Of a stretch of DNA of 36,084 nucleotides, positions 16,401 through 23,095 are shown in pieces. The stretch's first letter is position 1. Each line of letters begins with the position of its first letter. The DNA lies in NCBI GenBank assembly GCA_964467615.1, contig CAYXRK010000023.1, forward strand, positions 1 through 36,084, written 5' to 3'. The notes under the pieces were generated by a model, which searched no databases, was not told the origin of the DNA, and worked only from the letters and a program-made list of their open reading frames with translations. Source of the stretch: CAYXRK01 sp964467615 (GTDB lineage: Bacteria > Hydrogenedentota > Hydrogenedentia > Hydrogenedentales > GCA-2746185). The position numbers and the translations under genes are program-made.

Positions 16401-17922
16401 CCTCCGCGGCCTCGAGATTCTCGAGCTGTTCCGCGAGCGCCTTTTCGGACTGCGCCGACTCTTGTGCCGCCTTCCTCACGCCTTCCAGTTCGGCCTGCAT
16501 TTCCTTGATCGACGCATCGCGTTCGGCGTCCGATTGCTGCGCGGCCCGGATAGTCTGCTCGCGCGCCTGAAGTTCTTGCTGTAGTTTCGACATGTCGGAC
16601 TTCGCGCTTTGGAGCTCTTTCGCCCGGCTTTCTTCGGCCTTTCGCAGCTTCACGAGTTCCGTGGCAAGGTTTCTTTCGGAATCCGCCGTCTTGCGCGCCT
16701 CGTCCTGGACGGCCTCCATTTGCGCTTGCATTTTCTTGAGCGCGGCCTCGCGCTCGGCGTCCGATTGCTGCGCCGCCCGGATCATTTGTTCGCGGGACTG
16801 GAGTTCGCGCTGGAGCCGCTCCATCTCTTCCTTCGTGCCGGTCAGTTGCGCATTGCGTTGCTCTTCCGCCTTCCTCGCCTTCTCCAACTCCCCGGCCAGC
16901 GCTTTCTCGGACTGCGCCGAAACTTGCGCCTCCTTGCGGAGCGCCTGGAGTTCCGCCTCCTTTTGGGCCGCTTCGGCACCGCGTTCCTGTTCGCTCTTCG
17001 TAGCGGCCTTGAGCATCGATTCGCGCTCGGCCAGGGCCCGCTGCAGCCGCTCCATTTCGCCCTTAGCGGAGACCAGTTCGTCCGTCTTTCCGGTCGACTG
17101 CGATTTGAGGTTATCGAGTTCGTCGGCCAGGGACTTTTCGGATTGCGCCGAATCGGCGGCCTCTCGCCTGATGGAATCCAGTTCATCGCGCAACCCCATC
17201 AGCGCCGATTCTCGTTCGGTGCGTCCCTTCTCCGCGTCTGCGATTGCGTCGCGTTGCGCCTTCATCTCGGTCTGGAGGCGCATTACCTCGTCGCGCGACT
17301 TGGCCAGTTCCTCGGCTTGTTTGATTTCGGCGGAATTCTTGAGCCGCTCGAGCTCTACCTGGGCCTGGGCCTTGGATTGCTTGGTTTGCTGGTCGAGATT
17401 TTGCGCGCGCGCCTCGAGTTCGGCTTTCTCGGCTGCCAGACCCTTTTCGCGCGCGGCGAGTTCGGCCATCAATTTCTTGACGTCGGGAGGTAGTTCCGCG
17501 GACGCGGCCCGATCTGCCGCCGATTCCTCGGCCTGTACCTTCGCCGTTGCCTTTGCAGCCGCCTTCGCCTTGACCTCTGCTTCTTTTTGGGCAAGAGCCA
17601 CAGAGACGGCCTCTATACGCGCCTCTTGCTCATCAAGGCCGCGGCGAAGCTCGACGAGTTGATCGACGTTGATCTCGGCTTCCATCGATTGGCACTGGTG
17701 CCGTACCGCGGCGATTCGGCCCCGCGCCGTCACGCAGGCGGCCTCGGTGCCTTCGCGGTCACCGAGCATTGCCATGTTCTCGGCCTTGAGCAGCGCGACA
17801 CCCACGCTTTGCGGGAGCTCGGAATCGAGGGCGTCAAGGATTTCGAGCGCCTCGCCATACTTTTGGGCCTTAAGAAATATCCCGGCCTTCTTATACTTTC
17901 GCTCGATTTCTGCCGTGTACAT
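13411..17922 (-). CDS. Giant membrane-anchored coiled-coil protein with 13 tandem repeats and C-terminal leucine-rich repeats
   Basis: 1503 residues from the ATG at 17922 (AGGA nine bases upstream; an in-frame GTG at 17943 is an alternative). Order: residues 1-80, a helical TPR-like segment (KYKKAGIFLKAQKYGEALEI); 80-222, alanine/glutamate-rich coiled coil; 223-1208, thirteen tandem repeats; about 1232-1252, one membrane helix (FVALGAVALVAIGAFVAWIV); a Pro/Ala-rich linker; about 1360-1500, leucine-rich repeats (LRHLSLRGIPVTNSVMETI, LETLDLRETGVQDSGAARL). No N-terminal signal peptide, so the coiled coil is probably cytoplasmic and the leucine-rich part outside. At roughly 0.15 nm per residue the repeat zone could span about 150 nm. 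No assigned family; a scaffold or tether is the natural inference. Divergent from the HDOD gene. Confidence 0.85.
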   Translation of the reverse strand: MYTAEIERKYKKAGIFLKAQKYGEALEILDALDSELPQSVGVALLKAENMAMLGDREGTEAACVTARGRIAAVRHQCQSMEAEINVDQLVELRRGLDEQEARIEAVSVALAQKEAEVKAKAAAKATAKVQAEESAADRAASAELPPDVKKLMAELAAREKGLAAEKAELEARAQNLDQQTKQSKAQAQVELERLKNSAEIKQAEELAKSRDEVMRLQTEMKAQRDAIADAEKGRTERESALMGLRDELDSIRREAADSAQSEKSLADELDNLKSQSTGKTDELVSAKGEMERLQRALAERESMLKAATKSEQERGAEAAQKEAELQALRKEAQVSAQSEKALAGELEKARKAEEQRNAQLTGTKEEMERLQRELQSREQMIRAAQQSDAEREAALKKMQAQMEAVQDEARKTADSERNLATELVKLRKAEESRAKELQSAKSDMSKLQQELQAREQTIRAAQQSDAERDASIKEMQAELEGVRKAAQESAQSEKALAEQLENLEAAEADRAKQLDSARAQMGQLEQSLRERELTIKAAAQTDAERDASVKQMQSQLQAMQKEAQQKAESEKALAGELERLKQVEAANLAELEKARKEVSGIQSTLDAREEAVAKAQQGAKERETQIQAMQQRLQAMGAEAKESSQEGKTLKAELDTLRKAQSDSGAELGKAQTELEKLHAEVAKREAAVKEAEQSEAEREAAIEKMQGDLVSMQKEARKKADSEKSLLAEMDSVRTASQEAVKKAEQEKAQLLKLLDAQSAAVKLAEKSSAEQERAVSEMQSKFSAMQSEAQQKAASEDALLGEMDRVRTASKEALEEAEREKAELLKQLKAREGAVTEAEKSTSEREAEIKKMQSNLEVMHRQAQTKAESEETMAREMDALRMAGEEAVQKAEEEKTKLLQELKAREQAVNEAEKSSTQRESEILAMQSNLNTLRTDAQKKAESEKAMQGEIERIRGITEEERKKAEQERERLQKELRDREGLVKQAEENRKKREAEIAQMQEHLEKIRTEAVEKQRAQEEKLAALERARLEKEKEIERARQQLEGLAGEIDAKNQAVSAAMKDAAEREAKIKDLNKDMKELEYKSEEAKKQQAKLGEELVKVKEAEAEKDAALAERSAELEALKKALDSREAEMLRAAQETADREEKLLLLRQDLDSLRDEKVDTSDAEKALLAQMETLRKQQEEQDGSLAKARKDAETLRAALSKRSEGIASLEHKIKGVSAGGIPPKFVALGAVALVAIGAFVAWIVMSGSLKGLPGAIQDISTQPDAGPVATSAAQPPPTEAAAPEEVIPRFDPTVAPVARVLTFPADVSIGTLSVRPWIDIEGSGWSNAGNAQGEVEIKESQAVRLRSMGMDVKELSALGSFSHDAFWAIELMGEEVTDDTMQNIRGLTSVQDLRIMAAQVSPKALAELGRFKHLRHLSLRGIPVTNSVMETIATLEHLETLDLRETGVQDSGAARLITLKDLRELTLDPKFVTDVSLIALKNALPNCKLSPEPSIK
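14299..17256 (-). repeat. Thirteen in-frame tandem repeats of 231 or 222 bp
   Basis: Unit lengths, read from the protein: 77 residues for units 1-6, 74 for units 7-11, 77 for units 12-13, total 986 residues. Most units open with RE.(A/T)(I/V)..A, have ER(E/D) near position 14-16, a MQ..L segment near 21-27 and SEKAL at 39-43. Divergence between units is considerable, so these are old duplications. A degenerate, shortened unit may precede unit 1 (it begins REKGLAAEKAELEA). Confidence 0.85.
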
Positions 17923-17996
17923 TCGAGGTTTTCCTAGGGGCACGATAGATTCTACATTTTTTCAGGGGCGAGCCGGAGATTCAAACCAAGCGCCGC

Positions 17997-18011
17997 GGCT
18001 CGGCGGGAGCC
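17997..18011. repeat. GC-rich hairpin in the divergent gap
   Basis: GGCTC (17997-18001) pairs with GAGCC (18007-18011) around GGCGG, inside a longer GC-rich phrase. It lies between the divergent starts of the coiled-coil gene (17922) and the HDOD gene (18152). Confidence 0.4.
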
Positions 18012-18063
18012 TCGCCCTCCCCTGTCTTGGGTGAGAGAGCTCGGGAGTGCGTCAGGTGGAGGG

Positions 18064-18083
18064 CTGGCCAGCTGGCGGGCCAG
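18064..18083. repeat. Second GC-rich inverted repeat in the divergent gap
   Basis: CTGGCC (18064-18069) and GGCCAG (18078-18083) form a 6-bp stem with an 8-base loop. With the hairpin at 17997 it occupies the space where promoters of both divergent genes should be. Could be an operator or a mobile palindrome. Confidence 0.35.
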
Positions 18084-18151
18084 GGCTGTTGCAATAAGCC
18101 GCTTGCGTGCCTACACTTAAGGTGTGTTGTTGTGGGTTTCGGGGAGCCTTC

Positions 18152-19666
18152 GTGGCGGATGAAGTTCTCATAGTCGCGTGTCCCGCGTGCGGCCAGAGGA
18201 TGAAGGTCCCGGCCAAGGCCGTGGGGAAGAAGGCCGCATGCGTTAAGTGCGGCGAGAAAGTCACGATTCCGGCGGCTGGGGCCGCACCCGTCGCCGCCGT
18301 GAAGCACGAGCCCGCGCCCGCGCGGGCAGAACGCGCCCCGGCTTCAGCGCCAGCGGCGGCAGCGCCAAGTGGAGACACGGCTGTCGTCTTGCGCCTGCTT
18401 TCCCAGCACGGTCTAGTGAACGACAGGCAAGTGCGCGAAGCGGAACTGGTGCAGAAGGACGTCTCGAAGAACGCATGGGAAATTCTCGTCGATGGCGGCC
18501 ACGTTTCGATCGAGGACTTTCATTCGTTGATGTCCAAACTGCCGGGCGTCGCAAACCTCGACTTGTCGAACTACAACGTCCCTGGCGATGTGATCCAATT
18601 CGTGCCCGAAGACATCGTCAAGAGCGGCTTGGTGTTTCCGGTGGACAAACTGGGCAAGTTGTTGACGGTCGCCATGGCCTGCCCCGCGGACCAGGAAACC
18701 ATCAATCGCGTGCAGGAGCGTACCGGCCTGAAGATAAAGGTGATGGCATGCCGGCTAGATATTCTGCGTGACACGATTCGGAACTACTACCCGCCGAAAA
18801 AGTTACAGGCGTCCTACGACGACGCGTTTGGCAAGGAATTGGCAAAGGAATTCGGAGACCTCATCGAGGTCAATGAAGCCGCCGCCGCGATTTTTGAACT
18901 TGAGGGGTTCGCCCCCCTGGTCCACACGGTGCAACGTCTTCAGCCGATGCTGAACGGGACCAAGGCGCCCCTTCGGGAGATCGTCGACGCAGTGAGTGCT
19001 GACCCGACTGTCGCAATGCTGTTGCTCACCATCTCGAACTCGGCGGCCTATAGCTTGCCGCGGCGCGTGGACAGCCTGGGCATGGCGGTGTCGTTGTTGG
19101 GGTCGCAAGGAATCGCCGCGGTGCTCAAGAACGCGGGAAGCGAAGACTATTTCGATGCACAAAGCGCGTTCGATCACAAGGCGCTGTGGCGGCGGGCGCA
19201 ATTCTGCTCGAGAGCAGCGCGCGCCTTGGCCGAAGTGTGCGAGAGCCAGCGAGTGGTGACTGCGCAGGCAGCGGGGTTGCTGCACGAGATCGGAAGGATC
19301 GCCCTGACCAAGTCGCTCCCGAACAGCTATGCGCACATCACGAAGGGCAAAGTGGGCGCGGAACTTGCCACGGCGGAGAAACGGGCATACGGGTTTTCGC
19401 ATACCGATGCGGCGTACATGCTGGCCCGCAAATGGAATTTGCCGCCCAGCTTGGCGGAACCGCTGAAACATCAGCACCAGCCGAAGGAAGCGCTCAAGAT
19501 GCGCGAACTCGTGGCGATCGTAGCGTTGGCCGTTCGGATGACGCAGGCGCATGCCGCGGGCGGAGAATTTGACCTTGGGGGGTCTGAGGACCTTCTCAAG
19601 GGCCTGAACTTGGCTGCGGAGAAGGTCGGCGAAGTGTATCGCGCGACCGGCGCGGCGATGACTTGA
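18152..19666 (+). CDS. Zinc-ribbon / MshEN / HDOD fusion protein, probable signalling regulator
   Basis: 504 residues from the GTG at 18152, preferred because GGGGAG sits five bases upstream and the zinc ribbon begins right after; an upstream in-frame start at 18107 is less convincing. Zinc ribbon: C10, C13, C30, C33. A Pro/Ala linker follows (about 41-74). Residues 75-212 match the N-terminal domain of type II secretion/type IV pilus ATPases (MshEN), including FPVDKLGKLLTVAMACPAD near 162-180; some MshEN domains bind cyclic di-GMP. Residues about 255-465 are an HDOD domain (ISNSAAYSLP at 294-303; GLLHEIGRIAL at 375-385, HE instead of the catalytic HD, as usual for HDOD). No ATPase domain is present. 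Likely a cytoplasmic signalling adaptor; pilus or secretion linkage is inference. Confidence 0.85.
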   Translation: MADEVLIVACPACGQRMKVPAKAVGKKAACVKCGEKVTIPAAGAAPVAAVKHEPAPARAERAPASAPAAAAPSGDTAVVLRLLSQHGLVNDRQVREAELVQKDVSKNAWEILVDGGHVSIEDFHSLMSKLPGVANLDLSNYNVPGDVIQFVPEDIVKSGLVFPVDKLGKLLTVAMACPADQETINRVQERTGLKIKVMACRLDILRDTIRNYYPPKKLQASYDDAFGKELAKEFGDLIEVNEAAAAIFELEGFAPLVHTVQRLQPMLNGTKAPLREIVDAVSADPTVAMLLLTISNSAAYSLPRRVDSLGMAVSLLGSQGIAAVLKNAGSEDYFDAQSAFDHKALWRRAQFCSRAARALAEVCESQRVVTAQAAGLLHEIGRIALTKSLPNSYAHITKGKVGAELATAEKRAYGFSHTDAAYMLARKWNLPPSLAEPLKHQHQPKEALKMRELVAIVALAVRMTQAHAAGGEFDLGGSEDLLKGLNLAAEKVGEVYRATGAAMT

Positions 19667-20041
19667 ACTTCGACTTCACCATCGGGGCAACGTCTACAAT
19701 CTGGAACCGGCTGCGTTGACCAACTGTTTCGAAAATTCAGCACGTCCAACCCTCCCCCTGCCCCCTCCCTTAAACCAAAGGAGGGGGATTGCTGGCGCGA
19801 GCGATCTGGTATTTTCATCGTTTCTGGGTGTGTCCGAGGGGCACGTGGCAACTGCTAAGAACGAAGGGGAATTTGCGAGATATCTGGCTTGGAAGCGGGC
19901 ACTAGGAGGTAACCCAAGGTCCCCGCTTTCGCGAGGGCAGGCATTTGGGGCGTTCTTGGATGAATCCCGGCGGCAAGCCGTGTGGGACTCGTCACGTCTC
20001 GATTGGATTCATGGCAGCAAACTGAACGGAACGTGAACGTA
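19667..20041. other. 375-bp intergenic gap with terminator-like hairpin
   Basis: No credible gene is seen; a plus-strand frame across it looks like translated noise. It contains the pyrimidine/purine hairpin at 19761-19787 and, near 19920-19945, a second GC-rich stretch with CCCGC-TTT-CGCG, another short palindrome. The FMN reductase promoter should be in its right half, but no convincing hexamers are visible. Confidence 0.5.
19761..19787. terminator. Strong C-tract/G-tract hairpin downstream of the HDOD gene
   Basis: CCCCCTCCCTT (19761-19771) pairs with AAAGGAGGGGG (19777-19787), ten of eleven positions, loop of five. It lies 95 bases after the HDOD stop. It could stop transcription or be one copy of a dispersed repeat; no T-run follows. 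Confidence 0.45.
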
Positions 20042-20638
20042 ATGACCATTCCACCCCGCGCACTGGTGCTATCCGGAAGTACGCGCGTCGATTCGTACAA
20101 CACGCGTCTCGCCCGGTTGGCGGAAGCAGCAATCCGAGCACGCGGCGTGGAAACGACGTACATCAATCTGCGCGACTTTCCCATGCCACTTTTCGACGAG
20201 GACCTCGAACGAGATCACGGCATGTCGCTTCCGGCCCAAAATCTCAAAGATTTGTTCGTGGGCCACGACGGCTTCTTTATCGCTTCTCCTGAGTACAACA
20301 GTTCGATTACCGCCGTGCTGAAGAACGCCATCGATTGGATGTCCCGGCGTCCAGCCCAGGAGCCGCCGTTGATTGCGTTTTCCGGGAAGGTTGCGGCAAT
20401 CTCGAGCGCTTCTCCCGGCGCCCTCGGCGGACTGCGGGGGTTGGTGCATTTGCGGGCCATTTTGGGAAACCTGAACGTCGTGCTCGTGCCCGAACAAGTC
20501 GCCGTCGTTAAGGCCCACGAAGCCTTTGATGACGGCGGGAATCTGAAAGACGGCGGCGCGAGGGCCATGTTCGAACTGGTAATCGAACGGTTCGCGCATT
20601 TGTTAGAAAGGTATACTCGACCGGAACAAAAGCGGTAG
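20042..20638 (+). CDS. NADPH-dependent FMN reductase / flavoprotein
   Basis: 198 residues from the ATG at 20042, with the flavodoxin-like fold of NADPH-dependent FMN reductases. The phosphate-binding loop is SGSTRVDSYNTRLARL at residues 11-26, and the second FMN-contacting motif SPEYNSSITAVLKNAIDW is at 82-99. SSASPGALGGLRGL follows in the middle. Such cytosolic enzymes reduce flavin, quinones or other small electron acceptors with NAD(P)H. The ribosome-binding site is weak; an upstream in-frame start at 19982 would add 20 unlikely residues. The alpha/beta hydrolase gene begins 66 bases downstream and may be co-transcribed. Confidence 0.87.
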   Translation: MTIPPRALVLSGSTRVDSYNTRLARLAEAAIRARGVETTYINLRDFPMPLFDEDLERDHGMSLPAQNLKDLFVGHDGFFIASPEYNSSITAVLKNAIDWMSRRPAQEPPLIAFSGKVAAISSASPGALGGLRGLVHLRAILGNLNVVLVPEQVAVVKAHEAFDDGGNLKDGGARAMFELVIERFAHLLERYTRPEQKR

Positions 20639-20704
20639 GATTGCGGTTCAAGGATGGTGCGGCGATACGGCGGGTCAACGATGGGAATAGAGGAGGGCAG
20701 AGAG

Positions 20705-21550
20705 ATGGCAAGGACAGTTCGGAGTTTGACAGCGGCCTTGTTGCTGATTTCCACCGCGGGTCTCATTTACGCGGAGAACGGCGACAGCGCGGTAACGGAA
20801 GTGATCTACGGCCACAAGGACGGGATGGCGCTGTCGTTCGATGTGTTCAAACCGGAGAAGCCCAATGGCGCCGGTCTATTGTTCATGGTCAGCGGTGGTT
20901 GGGTTTCGCGGTACGCGCCGCCGGCCCAGTACAAGGCGTTTTTCAACGCGCCCCTCGATGCGGGATTTACGATCTTTGCGGTGCGCCACGGCAGCAGCCC
21001 AAAGTACAAAGTGCCCGAAGCGTTCTCGGACGTCAAGCGCGCGCTGCGGTACATCAATCTGCATGCGGCGGAATGGGGTGTCGATCCGAATCGGCTTGGA
21101 GTGTTCGGCGGGAGTGCCGGCGGGCATCTTTCGTTGATGCTCGGGACGACCTGCGACGCAGGAGATCCGGCAGGCGCGGACGACGTCGAGAAGGCGCCGA
21201 GCAAACTCGCCGCGGTGGTCGCGTACTTTCCGCCGGTTGACTTGCGCGCCCTCGTCGGGCCGAGCGAGCGCTTCCCCGCGCTGGACTTCGACAAGGAATT
21301 GGGAGACGACGTGTCTCCTATCCTTTTCGTGACCAAGGACGATCCGCCCTCGCTCATGATTCACGGCGACAAGGACGATCTCGTGCCCTTGCAGCACAGC
21401 AAGGACATCTATGCCAAATTTCAGGAAGTCGGCGTGACCACGGATCTCATTGTGCTCCCTGGCGCCGGCCACGGGTTCCAAGGCGAGGACGCCAAAAAAG
21501 CGGCCGATGCGCTGGTGGCGTGGTTCGAGAAGACCCTCGCCAAGAAGTAG
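20705..21550 (+). CDS. Secreted alpha/beta hydrolase (esterase/peptidase-like)
   Basis: 281 residues starting at the ATG at 20705, which has GGAGG eight bases upstream. A signal peptide (LTAALLLISTAGLIYAEN) is followed by an alpha/beta-hydrolase fold related to BD-FAE-type esterases. The predicted triad is Ser137 in GGSAGG (135-140), Asp224 in HGDKDDLVP (220-228) and His256 in GAGHGF (253-258). It probably hydrolyses an ester or acyl bond outside the cytoplasm; substrate unknown. The oxyanion-hole region SGGWVSRY near residue 63 replaces the usual HGG. Downstream, before the transporter gene, lies the long inverted-repeat element. Confidence 0.85.
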   Translation: MARTVRSLTAALLLISTAGLIYAENGDSAVTEVIYGHKDGMALSFDVFKPEKPNGAGLLFMVSGGWVSRYAPPAQYKAFFNAPLDAGFTIFAVRHGSSPKYKVPEAFSDVKRALRYINLHAAEWGVDPNRLGVFGGSAGGHLSLMLGTTCDAGDPAGADDVEKAPSKLAAVVAYFPPVDLRALVGPSERFPALDFDKELGDDVSPILFVTKDDPPSLMIHGDKDDLVPLQHSKDIYAKFQEVGVTTDLIVLPGAGHGFQGEDAKKAADALVAWFEKTLAKK

Positions 21551-21573
21551 GACGCGCGCGAGCAGTTACGCAT

Positions 21574-21680
21574 ATTATACACGGCGTCATAAATAGTTGC
21601 GCATGAGATCGCAGAAATAAGCCATTTTGCCGAAATTGGCGAAATGAACATGCGCAACTATTTATGACGCCGTGTATAAT
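21574..21680. mobile_element. 107-bp MITE-like element with perfect 32-bp inverted repeats
   Basis: The arms 21574-21605 (begins ATTATACACGGCGTC) and 21649-21680 (ends GACGCCGTGTATAAT) are perfect inverted repeats, 32 of 32 bases. The 43-base centre holds another hairpin, CATTTTGCC (21623-21631) with GGCGAAATG (21638-21646), one G-T wobble. The element is more AT-rich than its surroundings, codes for nothing and has no obvious target-site duplication. AGTTACGCAT just outside the left arm (21564-21573) nearly repeats AGTTGCGCAT inside it. The right arm ends in TATAAT, which could supply a -10 box to the MFS gene. A non-autonomous transposable element is the best guess; a structured RNA or terminator is possible. 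Confidence 0.6.
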
Positions 21681-21690
21681 TGTAAGTCTT

Positions 21691-21720
21691 GACGGGAACG
21701 GCATCGCCGCCGTTCCCGTC
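21691..21720. terminator. Perfect 12-bp GC-rich hairpin
   Basis: GACGGGAACGGC (21691-21702) and GCCGTTCCCGTC (21709-21720) form a perfect 12-bp stem with loop ATCGCC. TCTT precedes it and TGCATTTTCGG follows. It lies 10 bases right of the long inverted-repeat element and 61 bases before the transporter gene. It could be a terminator for the hydrolase transcript or a dispersed palindrome. Confidence 0.5.
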
Positions 21721-21781
21721 CTGCATTTTCGGGGGTACAAACGGGGAGCGCGAGCTAACCGCTACGCGCTTGTAGGTCTCA

Positions 21782-23077
21782 ATGTTCTACGGTTGGAAAA
21801 TCGTCGGCGTGACGATGGTCACGAATTTCATTTCGGTGGGATTCGTTTTCTATTCGTATGGCGTCGTGTTCAAACCGATCGCGGACGAACTCGGAGGAAA
21901 CCGATTCGGTCTGTCGGCAGGCCTGGCGATCATGAATATCGCGACTGGTCTCTTCGCGCCGTTTCTCGGGCAACTCCTCGATCGGTGGTCGATACGGTAC
22001 GTGATGTGCCTTGGCGCCATGGCCCTAACGACCGGGTTCGTCATCGCGTCTCGAATGACCGCCTTGTGGCAGTTTTATCTCATACTCGCCACGTTTCTGG
22101 GATTGGGCGCTGCATCGATTGGAGGGTTGCCTGGTTCTACGCTGATCGCGAATTGGTTCGAGCGGCGGCGCGGTATGGCGTTGGGGATTTCGACGATGGG
22201 GGTCTCCGCGTCGGGAATGGTCCTCGCGCCAACGGCGACCTACATGATCGAATCCATGGGATGGCGGCAGACGTTCTTGGTCTACGCCGCCGTCACCATC
22301 TCGGTGGTCCTGCCCGTGGTCTGGTTCTTCGTCGTAAGCCGTCCCGAGGATCTGGGCCAATTCCCTGACGGAGATTCCGGCCCGGAAGGCGATCAAGAAC
22401 TTCCCGAACCGATCCTTCCGTTAGGGGCGGGCGATCAGATGATCGACCATGCGCCGCATTTCGAGTGGTCGGCGATCTCGACGCTGCGCGACGCCCGCTT
22501 TTGGCTCATCGCCATGAGCATCGGGTTGAACTTTTTCGCGATGAGCGCGACGCTCACGCACATGATTCCTCACGTTACCGATCTCGGATATTCAGCGAGA
22601 GTGGCGGCATACGTGTTGGCTGCGAGCGCGGGTGTCGGGGTGCTTGGAAAGCTCGTGTTCGGTTGGTTGACCGACTACATGGACACGCGAGTAGGGTGCT
22701 GGGGGGCGATCGCGTTTCAGGGCGCGGGTATCGCGACTTTTCTGCATGCGGAGTCGTATCCGAGCCTGCTTCTGGCCAGTTCGTTGTTTGGCTTCGGGAT
22801 GGGCGGCATCGTGCCTTTGTGGAGCTCGCTCGTTGGAGACGCATACGAACGACGGCAATTCGGGCGCGTCATGGGTTTGGCGACGCCCTGCATGCTGCCT
22901 TTGCAAACGACGGGGCTGCCCTACGCGGGCTACATCTACGACCGATTTGGAAGTTACGAGATTGTATTTTGGACGTTCCTCGGCACGTACACGCTGTCGG
23001 CAATCATTCTTGGATTTCTCTCGAACGAGGCGCAGGCCGCCGGAACGCCGGAGCGGAACGTGGATGTGCCGGCTTGA
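21782..23077 (+). CDS. Major facilitator superfamily transporter (monocarboxylate/oxalate-type)
   Basis: 431 residues with about twelve membrane helices in two halves, separated by a charged loop (residues ~195-225, GPEGDQELPEPI). The opening FYGWKIVGVTMVTNFISVG and the loop FLGQLLDRWSIRYV (between helices 2 and 3) match the MCT/OFA branch of MFS, which moves organic acids by proton symport or exchange. ANWFERRRGMALGISTMGVSASG in the first half is also typical. The substrate cannot be told. The ATG at 21782 is preceded by TAGG. The gene sits directly behind two strong hairpins, which may affect its expression, and converges on the GH15-like gene 18 bases further on. Confidence 0.85.
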   Translation: MFYGWKIVGVTMVTNFISVGFVFYSYGVVFKPIADELGGNRFGLSAGLAIMNIATGLFAPFLGQLLDRWSIRYVMCLGAMALTTGFVIASRMTALWQFYLILATFLGLGAASIGGLPGSTLIANWFERRRGMALGISTMGVSASGMVLAPTATYMIESMGWRQTFLVYAAVTISVVLPVVWFFVVSRPEDLGQFPDGDSGPEGDQELPEPILPLGAGDQMIDHAPHFEWSAISTLRDARFWLIAMSIGLNFFAMSATLTHMIPHVTDLGYSARVAAYVLAASAGVGVLGKLVFGWLTDYMDTRVGCWGAIAFQGAGIATFLHAESYPSLLLASSLFGFGMGGIVPLWSSLVGDAYERRQFGRVMGLATPCMLPLQTTGLPYAGYIYDRFGSYEIVFWTFLGTYTLSAIILGFLSNEAQAAGTPERNVDVPA

Positions 23078-23095
23078 TTCGGTTTTCTTCGGGCG

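Noticed and set aside
14131..17662. Long plus-strand open frames rich in Leu/Phe or Ser opposite the coiled-coil gene
   Set aside because: They are the antisense image of Lys/Glu/Gln-rich codons and lack starts, ribosome-binding sites and domains.
19716..20036. 106-codon plus-strand frame in the gap before the FMN reductase
   Set aside because: It runs through a hairpin and palindromes, shows no domain and has no ribosome-binding site.
21551..21781. Complete insertion sequence around the 107-bp element
   Set aside because: No transposase frame fits between the arms and no target-site duplication is visible.
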